NCBI RefSeq assembly: GCF_963678635.1
Contig: NW_026971397.1
Coordinates: 1-64,000 of the forward strand
DNA from: Symsagittifera roscoffensis
Lineage: Eukaryota; Xenacoelomorpha; Acoela; Convolutidae
Length of the DNA: 64,000 bases
Direction: 5' to 3'
The notes under the pieces were generated by a model. The model did not search any database. It saw only the letters and a list, made by a program, of their open reading frames with translations, and was not told where the DNA came from. The position numbers and the translations under genes were made by a program. Below, piece after piece: positions 23,674 to 35,400 of this stretch (positions are counted from its first letter, which is position 1; each line of letters starts with the position of its first letter).

Positions 23674-26239
23674 CGTGGGCTAAAAAAATTATTATTTTGA
23701 GACTGAAAAGCGGTGGTATGGGGTTGTTCAATAATTTGTTCATAAGTATTATCATCTTGTGACTGGTGTGTCATTATATGTTGGATGGGACTTTGTGATA
23801 TGGTTGGTCGAAAATTTGGATTATGTGTTATTGCTAAATTTCGAAAATTTCGTGGGACTAGGGATAATGGATGGTTATGTGGTAGGGGTGGTAACTGTGG
23901 TGCTGTTGACGTTGTGTCTACATTGTTATGTTCTTCGTCGTATGTGTTCTGTCGTGTTGCTATTTTTGTGTTGTATTCTTTTATTTGTGCGTCTAAAAGA
24001 ATTTTGTTTATAGATGTAGAAAAGATTCCAAAAAATCCTGCAAAGAGTATGCGTGCTACACTTGCTTGTCTGTTTACTTGTGCGTGTATAGCACATGTGT
24101 TGTAGATTCCTTTTAAAAGTGAAAAAAGAAATCCAATAAAGTTAAACATTGCGTATAAAATTGTCAATTTTTCTAAGATGTAGTAGGGCCATCCTAGAAA
24201 ATCAAGAATTTCATTTTTGAGTGTTATAAAACTAAAAATATTGATGGGTGATATATCCTGGGGACGGTATTTTTCACCGTTTAGATTTATATAATCTTTA
24301 ATGTCTTTAAAATATCCGCTATAGTCTTGCGTATAGATGTCGGCAAATCCTGCGGTTTCTGCAAGTTTGCGTAAGTGTGCAAGTTGTGCAAGTTCTAATG
24401 TGATGTTGAATATCTGATTTTGAATATATTCCTATTGATTGTAAGTCTATATTTGGGTTTCGAGCAATAGCGCGAATGCTTTCTGGTGAAAATTTTTTGA
24501 GTGATTGCATTAATGTGGGATATGGGGTGAGAAGGTAATATTTATCTTCATCAGGGTTTAGTTGTACTACATTGTGGCATTTTTTGATCCACATGGGACT
24601 GCGGTATCCCAGAAATAGGTTCTTCGTGAAAGTGTGTCAACGAAATATACTTTATTCTTATAAAAGATAGGGATTCTTTTATAGCATCGTTTATCTTCAA
24701 AAACGTATAGTGGTGATACTTTTTTAGTACAAGTATAAAACCATAAGATGTTTCCTTCGTAGTCTAAAAAATTTGATCTATTTCCTGATAGTAAATATCC
24801 TGCGTAGGGTATTTTTAATACTGCTAGTGCAGTGATTGTAATATTTGTGTTCTTTCTAATTCGCATAGTTGGTGTAGTGTTTCTAATTCGGAGAGTGACA
24901 TTTCTTGAAAAATTCGGCTAATCGTATAATCTAGTTTCATGTCTAAGTGAATATCATAGTGGATATTACCAAAATATGTACTATTCATTAGTGATAGTTC
25001 TTGTAAACGTGTGCTTTGAGCGTCTTGGGGTTTTAGATGTCCACCAGGTTGACCTGTATTCTTTGGAAAATTAACTGGTATATATGATGTTCCTTCATTT
25101 AGGGGATGACTTGTGGCGTATGGGTCGACTTTTATTTTTCCAGTGGTCATGTCGAATCCATTTTCGTATTCAACTAGTATTTCAGAGTATTGTGTTTTGT
25201 GAAGTGGGTTTTTATATTTACATGCAAGTTCTGTTTCTTGATATACTTGAAAACGTGTTAATTTATTTTCTATATTTTGAATGTTTCGAAAATCAGAACT
25301 TATTTTTCGTAATGGATTTACTTGTTCATATGGTATTGATTGTATAAAATATTTTTCGTGAAATTTTATCATACGAGCGTGTATTTTTGCTACTTGAAAT
25401 GTTGTACATGTGTCTTCAGGGAACCAAACAATTGTTGCATGTGTTCGTGTTGTAGGGTCGCAATAACCTTGATCATTTTTACAAGGTAATCTGATTCCTT
25501 GATAGATCATTGTGTTGTCTGATAAATCTCGTGTGAGTTGTATTTTTTCGAGTTGTATTTTCCAATTGAAAAACATTATCTCTTGGTATCCTTTATTTTT
25601 TGTGTCTGCTTTGCAGTTTGATGGGTTATTTATACCAATGTGTGGTATCCAATGTTTATCGTGTATGTCATAGGTTAATCGTCCGTGTGCGCCGTTATAT
25701 GGGTATTTGTCATCTAGTTTTATATGTCCTTGGTGTCTTTCAAGTTGTGCTTGATGTACAGAGTCTGAAAAAACTTGAAAGTATACTAACTTTCTATCTG
25801 AGTTTTTATTCTGTGTGATATTTAGTCTAAGTAACTCGTTTTTACAATCTTTGGGATTTAGGTGTAAAAGTCGTTCGATATTACTCTGGTAGAATGATTC
25901 ATGGTCAAGTCGGTTTTTATTTCCGTTCGAGACTTGTGAACAATGTACTTTCTTTTCGGAAAATGTTGCTGTGAATTTATATCCCGTAACTGTTGTTGCT
26001 CGGGCTTTTGAATAAATTGTTGCTATTACATTTGTAGTTTCTATGGCTTGGGGTTCTGTTTCGCATTGTGATACTTGATTTATTGCATACTTGTGGAGTG
26101 TTTTTTGTTCGTTTTCTTCACAATCGTAATGTGTTACTAACAAATCTTGGGGTCCTGTGCGGGGGGAGGGATTTATGTTTTGATTTGAGAGTACTAGAAA
26201 AAGGAGTTGGAGAAAAATTAATAGTTTTAGAATATACAT
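23670..26239 (-). pseudogene. env: Envelope-like glycoprotein, broken by three lesions (long element)
   Basis: Homologous to the intact 872-codon frame at 44285-46903. It begins with a hydrophobic leader (MYILKLLIFLQLLFLVLS). Compared with the short copy there is a one-base loss near 24831, another near 24580, and a replacement at about 24374-24391 where 18 bases stand in place of 65. Between lesions the three frames translate clearly and the transmembrane region (about 24170-24050) survives. Its end overlaps the next ORF start as ATGA (23670-23673). The protein would mediate particle-cell fusion if functional; as it stands only an N-terminal fragment of about 470 residues can be made. Confidence 0.85.
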
Positions 26240-27330
26240 GTGTATGATAATCCTGAGTATGGGTTATAAAAGGTGATGTAACCAATTGTCTTTTTGGTAT
26301 ATCTGTCGTATTTATATATTACTTCAGTGGTTATAAATGGTGGTGGTAGTGATTGAGCTGTTATGTTTGGTGGATTTAATGGGTAGGGATGTTGAGTAAT
26401 GTTGTTTAATTTAACTGTGATTTCAAACTTTAATTGTAAACTGTTTTGTTGGAGTATTTGGATATTGTGATCACGGATATCGTCGTGAATGTCTTGTCGA
26501 TTTTGTAGTCTATTAAATGCCCAGTTGTGAAGGCGATTACTTTCTAGATGTTGTCCAAATAATGGTGGAGGTGCTGTAAATGTATTCCAATCTAGTCTTA
26601 AAGGGATATTTGTTGATGATTGTTCTCGATATCTTGCGTCGAGGTTATTTGGAAAATTTAAATTAAAAGGCGTCGGTGAGACTTGACTAATTGATGGTGT
26701 TGATGGTAGTGATAATGTTTCTGGTAGTGATGAGGATGTTGTATCTGAAGAAATGTCTACTGGGTCGTTGATTAAATTTGGTTCACCTTGTGTGAATGAA
26801 TGTGTTGTCCAATATGGTAGTCGTGATGTTTCGTTTGGGGGATTAAAGGGATTTTCACGTATTTGTTCAGATGTTGGTGTTGAACCTAAGTAATCTGAGG
26901 TTAGGCTTGAAGTACTTCGTTGTGAAAGAAGTGTAGGGGTTTCTGGAGTGGGATTTTCTGGAGTGCTTTGTGATGGTGATTGAGGTATTTCAAAGTGGAC
27001 TCGGGGAGTTTGAAATCTTCTATTTCGTAGAGGATGTATAATTTGTCTATTTATTTCTGTTGTGTTTTGGTTTTGACTAAGATTTCTTATTCTACTTAGT
27101 TCTTGTGGTAGTGTTGGGTATAGGTTATATGTTGGTTCACTCAGAGGTGCTTGTCGTTGAACTGGTTCTAGTGGTTCAGATAAACGAGCGTGTCGTTCTT
27201 CAAAAGTGTATGGGTTATCTTGAAAGGAAATTCGTGTAGATGTTTGAGGGCTTTGAGTAGTTGAAGGTGTTGTTGGGTTATCTTGGGATGATGTCGGTGA
27301 AGACTGACTTTGTGACTGTTGGGTAGCAAT
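26227..27330 (-). CDS. Long ATG-less ORF (about 367 aa), long element
   Basis: The frame is open from 27348 (just after an in-frame TAA) to the TAA at 26229-26227, and I find no ATG, GTG or TTG codon in it. The N-terminal two thirds are Ser/Thr/Pro/Gln-rich. The C-terminal third looks folded (about from LRLDWNTFTAPPPLFGQH, ending NPYSGLSYTCIF). The short element is open over the same region; length differences are whole codons only, strong evidence that it is translated. The coordinates begin at an ATT with A at -3 and G at +4, a possible non-AUG start shared by both copies. Splicing to ACCCAACAG/TCAC at about 27310 is the alternative. It overlaps the env start by 13 bases. Family unknown. 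Confidence 0.75.
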   Translation of the reverse strand: MATQQSQSQSSPTSSQDNPTTPSTTQSPQTSTRISFQDNPYTFEERHARLSEPLEPVQRQAPLSEPTYNLYPTLPQELSRIRNLSQNQNTTEINRQIIHPLRNRRFQTPRVHFEIPQSPSQSTPENPTPETPTLLSQRSTSSLTSDYLGSTPTSEQIRENPFNPPNETSRLPYWTTHSFTQGEPNLINDPVDISSDTTSSSLPETLSLPSTPSISQVSPTPFNLNFPNNLDARYREQSSTNIPLRLDWNTFTAPPPLFGQHLESNRLHNWAFNRLQNRQDIHDDIRDHNIQILQQNSLQLKFEITVKLNNITQHPYPLNPPNITAQSLPPPFITTEVIYKYDRYTKKTIGYITFYNPYSGLSYTCIF

Positions 27331-27369
27331 TTTTGATAGGGTTTTGATTTATTATTTTAGTGAAAAAGT

Positions 27370-27546
27370 TTATGTTTTAGTATAATATTCTTCTAAAAAA
27401 AGAATTAGAAGGATTGTTGCTAGGGCAAATGTGAGGATTGCTTTCTTTATACATTTGCATATGGTCAAAATGAGGGATGATAAAAATGTTATGAAAATTA
27501 CAAATAGTAGAAAAATATCAGTTCTACTGAAAATAGTTCGTATCAT
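27370..27546 (-). CDS. Small membrane protein 2 (58 aa), long element
   Basis: Starts MIRTIFSRTD. Two hydrophobic segments (IFLLFVIFITFLSSLILTI and AILTFALATILLILFL) are separated by a short cysteine/lysine turn (CKCIKK), predicting a hairpin membrane protein. It ends LEEYYTKT with TAA at 27372-27370. The start overlaps the previous stop as ATGA (27543-27546). The short element has a 62-aa version at 48033-48221. It is too short for simple ORF lists but is conserved in both copies. Confidence 0.7.
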   Translation of the reverse strand: MIRTIFSRTDIFLLFVIFITFLSSLILTICKCIKKAILTFALATILLILFLEEYYTKT

Positions 27547-27773
27547 TTAGACAAGTTGTATGAAACGTACCTGTGGATATAATCAAGGGTTTTTGAAAGT
27601 TGGAGAAATAGTTCGAATATAGAGTAGAAAATTAAAAAAATATTACAAAAAATGATTAAGATTATTAGAAAAGATTCAAGGATATCAAAAAGAAATATTA
27701 TGAAAGTTTCAAGTATCGTAAAAAATTGTTTGAGGTTTGTGATAATTTTAGTGACTGTTTGATAGAAGAGCAT
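27543..27773 (-). CDS. Small membrane protein 1 (76 aa), long element
   Basis: The central 40 residues are strongly hydrophobic (includes IIFLFDILESFLIILIIF and CNIFLIFYSIFELFLQL), enough for one or two membrane spans. The C-terminus is polar (LSKTLDYIHRY). The short element has the same length and pattern at 48218-48448, with conservative changes in the hydrophobic core. The stop overlaps the start of the next ORF as ATGA. Small hydrophobic proteins near env are common in complex viruses (ion channels, fusion helpers), but a role here is inference. Confidence 0.7.
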   Translation of the reverse strand: MLFYQTVTKIITNLKQFFTILETFIIFLFDILESFLIILIIFCNIFLIFYSIFELFLQLSKTLDYIHRYVSYNLSK

Positions 27774-28366
27774 TTAAGAAATGACTTCTTGATCGAATAT
27801 TTTTTGTTGTTTGGGGCAATTTTCAAGTGTGGTCGGATTATTTATTAGTTTTTTGACAAGTGGGTTGAGTTTTGTAAAAAATTGTTGGGGGCAATTTTTA
27901 TGGTGATCGGGAGGTCGTCTTTTTCTTTATTTTTGTTTGTCAAATGATCCGATGTATGGTGAGATTTTTGTACTTTAGGCTAATTAAAATGTTCGTTTTG
28001 TTACTTTAGGCTAAGTTAACAGATTTGTTTGGGGGGTATTCGTGGTCTGAGTTGGGGAAATATTGTTGATCTTTGGTTTATTAGATAAGGGAGGGATATG
28101 GTACTATGGTGATATTTATTTTAGTTGTCAAGTTGGAGTGGTTTGCTTATTTTTGACCTGGAGGTCGTAAAGTTATAGTTATAGATATGCCTGGAGTTTT
28201 ATATGATTCGTCTAATTGATCTGAGTTTAAGTTAGAGAAGGTGACGGATTGGATGAATCCTATTGGTCTAAATTTGAACTAGAATCATTGCGTGTTTGTC
28301 AGCATGTTATTTTGAAAAATGAAAATTGAAAGTGTTTCAGAGGTTTCAAGACTGTGAAGTATAGAG
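27774..28366 (-). other. Spacer between pol and the membrane ORFs
   Basis: Non-coding in both elements (short copy 48449-49050) but well conserved. On the plus strand TACTTTAGGCTAA occurs twice at about 27971 and 28001. This is where acceptors for env-region subgenomic RNAs would be expected. None is compelling by eye. Confidence 0.4.
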
Positions 28367-31300
28367 CTAAAATTGCTTTTGAAATTCGACTTTCTTTAAT
28401 ATTTTAGATTGGGGGATGAATATTTTATAATGTTTACGTGGTTGATTTCTAAGTCGTGTTGATTTTCTATGTTCTGATTTGTCGATTTGCTCTTGGGGTA
28501 TTATTTGTTCGGTCATTTTCCTATTTTTTCTTTCTTTTTGAGATGTTTTTTGGTCTAGGTTTTTTGTATTGTTTTTGGTGGTGGTTGATTTTGTATATTT
28601 ATTTCCGATGTGAATATCATTTTGTTCCTTTGTTGTGTTTTCCGGATATGGGTCATTTTGAATAACTTTTAAACCTGTAAAAGAATATAATTGAGTTAGT
28701 TCGCGGAGTGCGTATTCTTTTGGATAATAAGGTAATAGGTTATTTCGGTGCTGAACGATTTCTTTTTTGTCTGAGTCGGTGATTTTATATGTGACATCAG
28801 TGGGTTTTGCAATTATTTGGTATGGTCCTTTACGAAGGGGTTGTAATTTTTTAGAAATTCCTTTTTGAGTGGTAAAATTGGGTATTAAAACAAATGTTCC
28901 AATTTTTAAATCGGAGGCTGGTGTAAAGCGTGAATTTATTTGTTCATTAATGTTTTGCCTTTGTAACAACTTTTTTGTTATCTTTTGATAAATTTCATTG
29001 TGTTTTTTATATCTATTTAAAATCCATTCGGTGTGTGTACCGGAGGCTAATTTAAGAATTTGTGGGTGATGAAAATGATCTTCATCGTGTGTATGTAAAG
29101 GTAGGTTATAACAAATTGAGTCTTTATTTGGTTGGCAATAACCTTGTGCGTTTTTATGAGAGTTTGCTGTAAACATTATTGGTTTGCGTGGCTTTTGGTT
29201 AAAAACCATTTCATATGGTGACATTTCTAGAGTTGTCGTGATTTGTGAATTATATGCTAAGGGAAATAGTTTTACATCTGCTGACCATTCGGTATATCTT
29301 GTATCATTTCCATTGATGATACATCTAAGATATTCTTGTAATGAACGGTTCATACCTTCGACTAAGCCGTTTGTCCAAGGTGCGTGAGATGTACGTGGTT
29401 TGTGTTTAATGTTATATAAATGACATAGCGTGATGATTTCATTATTTATGAATTCTGTACCGTTGTCTGTAACTAAAATTTCTGGTAGTCCAAATTTTGC
29501 TATCCAGTGTTCATAAAGCGTTGTGTAAGCATAATAAGCGTTACAATGTGGTACTGAGTTAAGTGCTACATAATGTGTAAATGCGTCAACAATTACCATA
29601 ATGTAGGAGTTTCCTTCTGATGAGGGTGAAATTGGTCCTTTAGTATCAAATGAGATACGGTGATTAAAGTACAAACTTTGTCCTTTAAAATCTTGTTTTT
29701 GTGCTATTTGTTTTTGATTTGGGTAAGGTTTATTTAGTTGGCATACTATACAGTCATTGCATAGTACTTTTATCCAAATTGGTGCATTTGGGAAATAAAA
29801 GTTTTGTATGAAATTTGAATATGTTTTCTCTGATCCAGAGTGTCCTTTAATATTTTGTGTATGTGAAATATTAAAAGCTATGAGAATCATACTTAAAGGG
29901 AGACAGGGAACTGTAGATTCATTTAATTTATATTCTAAAATGTCTGTATTTTCGTTAATTGTTGTGTTATTAAATTTGCGAAAGTATCGGAGGAGTGTTT
30001 TGTTTCCTAGAATAGTTGAATCTGCCTTGATAGGTTTAGTTTTATATTTGTGCCATGATTTTAGTTGTCGAATTATCGGGTCAAGATTTTGATATTGTTT
30101 CAGTGTTGAAATTTTAATTGTTTCTGTTGGGGGGAGAAAAATGTTTTCAATTTCTAATTTAGATAAGGGTATTGTATCAAGTGGGTCATGGAGATCAAAA
30201 ACTTGATTTATTGTGTATTTTGAATCGTTTGTTTGTGGTCCTGATAAGTTTATTTTATCAGTTAAATTTTCTTTTTCAATTAGTGGAAAATGGTCTTGTT
30301 TAGGCGAGTGTTGTTTTATTCTTTTTTGTTGGGTGTTATTTTTTATCCATTGTGAATATGGGATTGGTTTAAAAGTTGATGTTCCAAGTAGATCAACTTC
30401 ATAGTGATTATTTTGACAATCTAAATAAAGTGGGAAATGTTGTAAACTATTTATTTGTGATTGTTCAACGTCAATTTTTACTGCATATTTGCATTCCAAT
30501 CGGGGTGATGTTTCATTTTCTGCAAGGTAGAATTTTATATTTTTGGGTATTTCAACTGTAGTTTTTCGTGTAAGTAATTCAGGTGGCGTATTTCGACTTA
30601 AGGTGTCTGGTAATGCAAGATTTTTTCCTGCGGTCCAAACTATATGTAAGTTTGGGAATTTCATCAAAATTAGTTGAAATCTATAAACTCGGTGGTTTGG
30701 ATTAGACTTTTGTGTAAAAAGAAAGATGATTGGTTTATGGTCTGTGAATAGAACTGTGGGATGTTTTGATCCAAGTATCAGAAATTCATATTCTGTTAGT
30801 GTATATATTATGGCTGTACATTCTCTCATTAGAGTTGAGAGTCGTAGCTCTGCTTGAGTGAATAATCGAGAATTTGCTGATATGAGGTTCATTTTATTTG
30901 TACCATTATGTGATTGTAATAATGCTGCGCCGATGCCAAAGTTCGAAGCATCGCACATTGCATAAAATGGTTAATCGGGATCTGGAATTGTGTTTGAAAT
31001 TTGTTCAGTTAAGAGTTTCTTTATTTCTTCAAATCGTGCTTGATGTTCTGTATTCCATTCAAAATTATTTTGTTGTCTAAGTATATTATAGAATGGTCGT
31101 AGATATAATTGCATTTTATAAACGTATTTGCTTAAAAAGTTTAACATTCCAAGAAATTCTTGGATTTTCTTTTTATTTGTTGGTGGTTGGAGTTTTTGAA
31201 TAGCGTCAATGCGTGATTTCAATGGAGTGATTGTTTTTCTTTCTATATTATGTCCTAAAAATTTAACTCTTGTCAAAAAGAAGTGTGATTTATCGGGGGC

Positions 31301-32433
31301 GGCCTTCAGATTTTCGTTCTGAAGTATTTGGTGATATTGTTCTAAAACATTGAACATTTCTTCTTTTGTCTGTGATTGCATAAAAACATCGTCTAAATAG
31401 GTGATTGCGTTTTCTTGAGTATAAGTGGTCTAAAAATTTTGCTCATAAAAGCTGAAAATGCTGCTGGTCCTATGGATATTCCATAGAATAAGCGGTTGAA
31501 TTCATATTGTTGGTTTCCAATAACAAATTGTGTTAAACGTCGTGATTGTTCATCTAATGGCATTTGATTATATGCACTATTCATATCGGCGGTGGTGAAG
31601 TATTTTCCGTTTATTTTTGTTAAAATAACTTGTATTGGTTCAATGGGCCAATTACACTTTGATTCATCTATGAGTGAGTTGAGGTATCTAGCATCGAGAA
31701 CGATTTTTAATGATTCTCCTTTAGCTAGAATGATAACGGGGTTGATAAATGTGTTGCCTTTTGGTTGTTCTTCTTTATTTACTGGTGATATAATGTTGTA
31801 TTGTTCTAAAATGTCGAGTAATCTGTTCACTTTATCGTGTAAGTGAATTGGTACTTTACTTGCTCTCTGTTTTTTGAAAACTGCGTCTGGTTTTAATGGG
31901 AGATGTAGTGATGAGCTGATTTTGCCAACTTCAAATTTGGATGTTGCATAGACTGATGAATATTTAATTAGCTGTTTGGCTAATTTTTCAAATTCGTCTT
32001 GTGTTATTTGTGAATGTTGGAAATTAAACATTGTTAAAAATTTCTGTTCATTCTCTGTGTAGTTACTTATGTTGAATGTAGGTTTGAAATATGGGGTTTT
32101 TGTGAAATAATCCGTATTTCTGTTTTCGTTACTTATTATATTATTTATAGATAATTCTTCATTAAGGATTGTGGATTGGCAAATATCTAGTAATTGGAGT
32201 ATATTATTTACGCGATATGCTTTTTCGTGTATTGGTGATATTGTAGCGTTGGTTTCGCAATAGCCTAAAAGTCCTAAAGGTAATGTTACTTGGTAAGGTG
32301 TATTGTTGTACACATGTAAGGAAATAATATCTGAATTCGAGTTTTTCAAACATTTTATTGATGAGATTGTGATTTTGAAAAATTTATGAATAGGTTTGAA
32401 TTCAAAATTTTTGTTTGTTTTGTTTTTTATCAT
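28367..32433 (-). pseudogene. pol: Pol: reverse transcriptase, RNase H, integrase; one frameshift and one stop
   Basis: Pol copies element RNA into DNA and integrates it. RT: KIVLDARYLNSLI and FTTADMNSAYNQMP (motif A), FNRLFYGISIGPAAF, and YLDD at 31399-31388. RNase H: MCDASNFGIGAAL, FTDHKPI, LPDTLSR. Integrase: an HHCC zinc domain (HTQNIKGH ... CNDCIVC), then core Asp (29647-29645), Asp in TDNGTEF (29467-29465) and Glu in GLVEGMN (29359-29357) with exactly 35 residues between the last two, then the GPY module (RKGPYQIIAK) and a basic tail. The frame is shifted in the A run at about 31413-31410, just before YLDD, and stopped by TAA at 30973-30971 at the start of RNase H. It begins 32 bases before the Gag-Pro stop, in the +1 frame. 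Class is Ty3/gypsy by domain order and the GPY module. Confidence 0.92.
32402..32407 (-). promoter_or_regulatory. Candidate +1 frameshift site TTT TGA between Gag-Pro and Pol
   Basis: Gag-Pro ends TTT TGA A. A +1 slip puts tRNA-Phe on the overlapping TTT, avoids the stop and enters the Pol frame exactly (next codon GAA). Slow termination at TGA next to a slip-prone codon is the logic of the bacterial RF2 and antizyme +1 sites. Pol also has its own ATG at 32433, so reinitiation is an alternative. Confidence 0.5.
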
Positions 32434-35400
32434 ATTGGTGAACTTGTTTGATTGAAAAATTATAGATGTTTCCTGATAGTGGTTTCAAGTGTTTTCTTTG
32501 TTGGTTATATATTGGGTAAAATTTTGAAAAGAATGGTGGTTGTTTATTTAATCTTTGAAAAAATGTTAGGGATGTGTCTTTTGTTTTTGTATATTTATCT
32601 TTGATTAATATTTTACTATTCAAGATGTTGATTGTTGGTATATATTTAGAGATAAATGGTATTCCAATGATATTATGTTTAATATCGGTGATATGGAATA
32701 TTTGTTTAAATGGCTTATTTAAAATTTTACTTTGCTCTATTGTTCTTGTGGGGAGAAGAAATAATTGGATTTTCCCGTAGTTTATTAATGTTGATCCCTG
32801 TGCTGTTGCTAACTTACTGGAGGTTTCAAGAGGTGTTAGCTTTGGGTGTAAAGTTTTTATTTCATTCCATGTGGGAATGTTTATTATATTTGATTCTGCT
32901 CCTGAATCAATTTCAAGATCTGGTGGTTGAAATTCTTTGTTTCTTGGACTTTCTAAGAGAAATGGTATTGTCCAAATTTTTTCTTTGGGTTGTTCTTTTT
33001 GTATATTTTGATAGATGTGATTTGTATTCAAGCATTTTGTTTTGTCATTTTCAGTGGGTTGATTTGTAGTGTTAATTCCATTATTTTCTTGCGTCGTTGG
33101 TGTGGAATGTATGGGTTTAGTATAATAATTGTGAAGGAATTCTGATTGATTTTCGTATATGTGTGATGAAAAAGGTTGTTCATATATAACAGGTTCATAG
33201 TCATTTTCGACTTTTATCATATTGATGGAGAGAGTGTTTTCTGTATCGCTTTCTGAATCAAATGATCCACAGTTTATTTGATTGAGTTGTAACGTATCAG
33301 TTACTGTGTCATCAATACCTGGAGGGTCTGATGTTGTTTCTAGATTAGATTGTACTTGATTAATATGTCTTTGATGTTTAGGTGTACTACTTCTGTGGCG
33401 ATTATTAGAATTATTATAGTGATTATTATTCCGGTGTGGTGATTGGGAATAATTTCTATAACGATTATGATAACTTGAATGTCGATTTTGTGAATTATTT
33501 CGCGAACTATTTTGATAATTACTGTTTGTTCTGTTATATGAGTTATTTCTTGATCGATTGTTTGGATAATACTGATTTCGGTTGTTTGAATAACTTCTAT
33601 TTCGATTATTGGAATAGTTTCTATTTCTATTATATGATGAGTTTCGTGACTGATTGTTTGGATAGTATCTATTTCTTGATTGGGAATTAGATCTAGAAAC
33701 AAATTGTGTTGTGTTTGAATTAGATCTGGAGTAGTTATTTCTACTATTTGGTCTATTGTGGTGATTTTGTGACGAATTTTGTGTATTTCTTCGTTCTGGC
33801 GATCTTCCTCTATAACTTGAGTTATGTGGTGATTGATTTCTTGTATAATTTGTATTGTTCGGGAGTGGTTTTCCTGAACTATTGTTGCTGTATACATTTT
33901 TGTTCGGTAGATTTTGATCTTTCTTCATATATTGATAGAATGACTTATTTGGTTCTTTGTATTTTTGAGGTTTATTTTGATTATTTTGCTGTTTTTGTCT
34001 ACATTCAGAAATACTATGTCCGTATCGTCGGCAATAATTACACCATTTTTTGAAAGATGGTTTGCCTTTAAAGTTTGGGTGTTTTTCGTAAATATTGAGT
34101 ATTTCAGTGATTTTTTCAACGAGGTCTGTATCTGATTCCTGTATATTGTTAATATTTGTGAGAGCTGTTTCAATTCTGTTAACGTATTGTAATTTCAGAT
34201 TTTCTGTTTCTTCGAGTTTCATTGTGATTTCTGCTTGTTCTAGTTTGTCTACTAGTTTTCGGAAATCTAAATCGGGTTCTCGAATTGAAGAAGGATGGGA
34301 TGCTCTCTTTTTTATTGCTATTTTCCTTAATTGTGGTGTTAAGGTCATCATTAAGATTTCTGTCATCTTTGTGTTTTTATAGTCTTGTGTATTTAATTAA
34401 TATGCTTTTCGAACTAGTGTTTCGATTCGTACTGCTAATTGCTTGATGGTTTCGTTTGGTAATCTGCGAATTTCATTACATAAAACTCTTTGTTGTTGTT
34501 TGTTTCTTTCGGAGTCAAACATTTTTGAAAATTCTTGTGTAAACCATTTCCAATTTGGTTTTATTTCTAGAGGCAATACTGAAAACCATTTTTGGGCTGC
34601 GCCATCTAAAGTTGTTTGTATCAACGCTGTGCGTCGATGTATCCAGTTTTGATGTAGTGGCGTATTAATTGGTTCAGGTCCTATATTTAAAATCAAATTT
34701 GCTGTTACTGCATTTAAATAGTCTTCTACAGAGTATTCAGGGTCTGTTCCCGTGAATACCATTAAAGGTTTATTTGATGTTATTGATGATCCACCCATAA
34801 GGTATGGATTCATTGTCATTTGTAATGATTCTGCTGCATTTGGCATTTGAGAAAAATTTGAAAGTTGATTTCTTGTTATTTCGTGTTGTTGAAGATAATA
34901 TGGGAGTGGTATTTCATTTTGCATTTGTGTTGGTTGATACGAGTGTGCAATCATTGGGTTTTGTTGCTGAATTGGTTGAAAAGATTGTGTATTAATTGGG
35001 TTTTGTTGCTGAATTGGTTGTTGATTTTGTGTATCTATTGGTTGTGGAGAAAAAATTCTATGATTTGTATGTGGTTTCTGTATTCCTTGTCCACGATATT
35101 CTTGATTATAGGGTGCAAATATATCTGGTTGTAAGAAATCATCATCTGAGGATAAGTAATCCTTTTGATAAGATGTTTGTTTTTTATTTTTATTTTGTTG
35201 AAAAAATGGATAACTTTCACTACGATCCTGTGGAGGATGTAAATTTGTTTGGAAATTTACTGAATTAGGTGGTACCATTGAGTTATCCCAGTTTCGAGAT
35301 CTTGTATAATTACTAAAATTTTTTCGTGGTTGATAATTTGTTTTTGATGGATGTGTGTAATTATAATTATGGTCTGCAAAATTGTTTCTAGTGAACGTTT

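Noticed and set aside
23250-23755. Alternative-frame ORFs within the 597-aa gene and env tail
   Set aside because: Proline/leucine/isoleucine-rich shadows of the Ser/Pro-rich coding sequence. Lengths differ between the two copies.
31381-31428. Programmed frameshift inside RT, just before YLDD
   Set aside because: The break lies within a conserved catalytic domain where no retroelement shifts frame. A one-base loss in the local A run explains it.
33340-33897. A 185-codon minus-strand frame overlapping the Asn/Arg/Ser-rich part of Gag
   Set aside because: It is a low-complexity Ile/Thr/Gln/Glu pattern produced by reading the AAT/CGA/AGT-rich Gag codons in a shifted frame. No independent evidence of coding.
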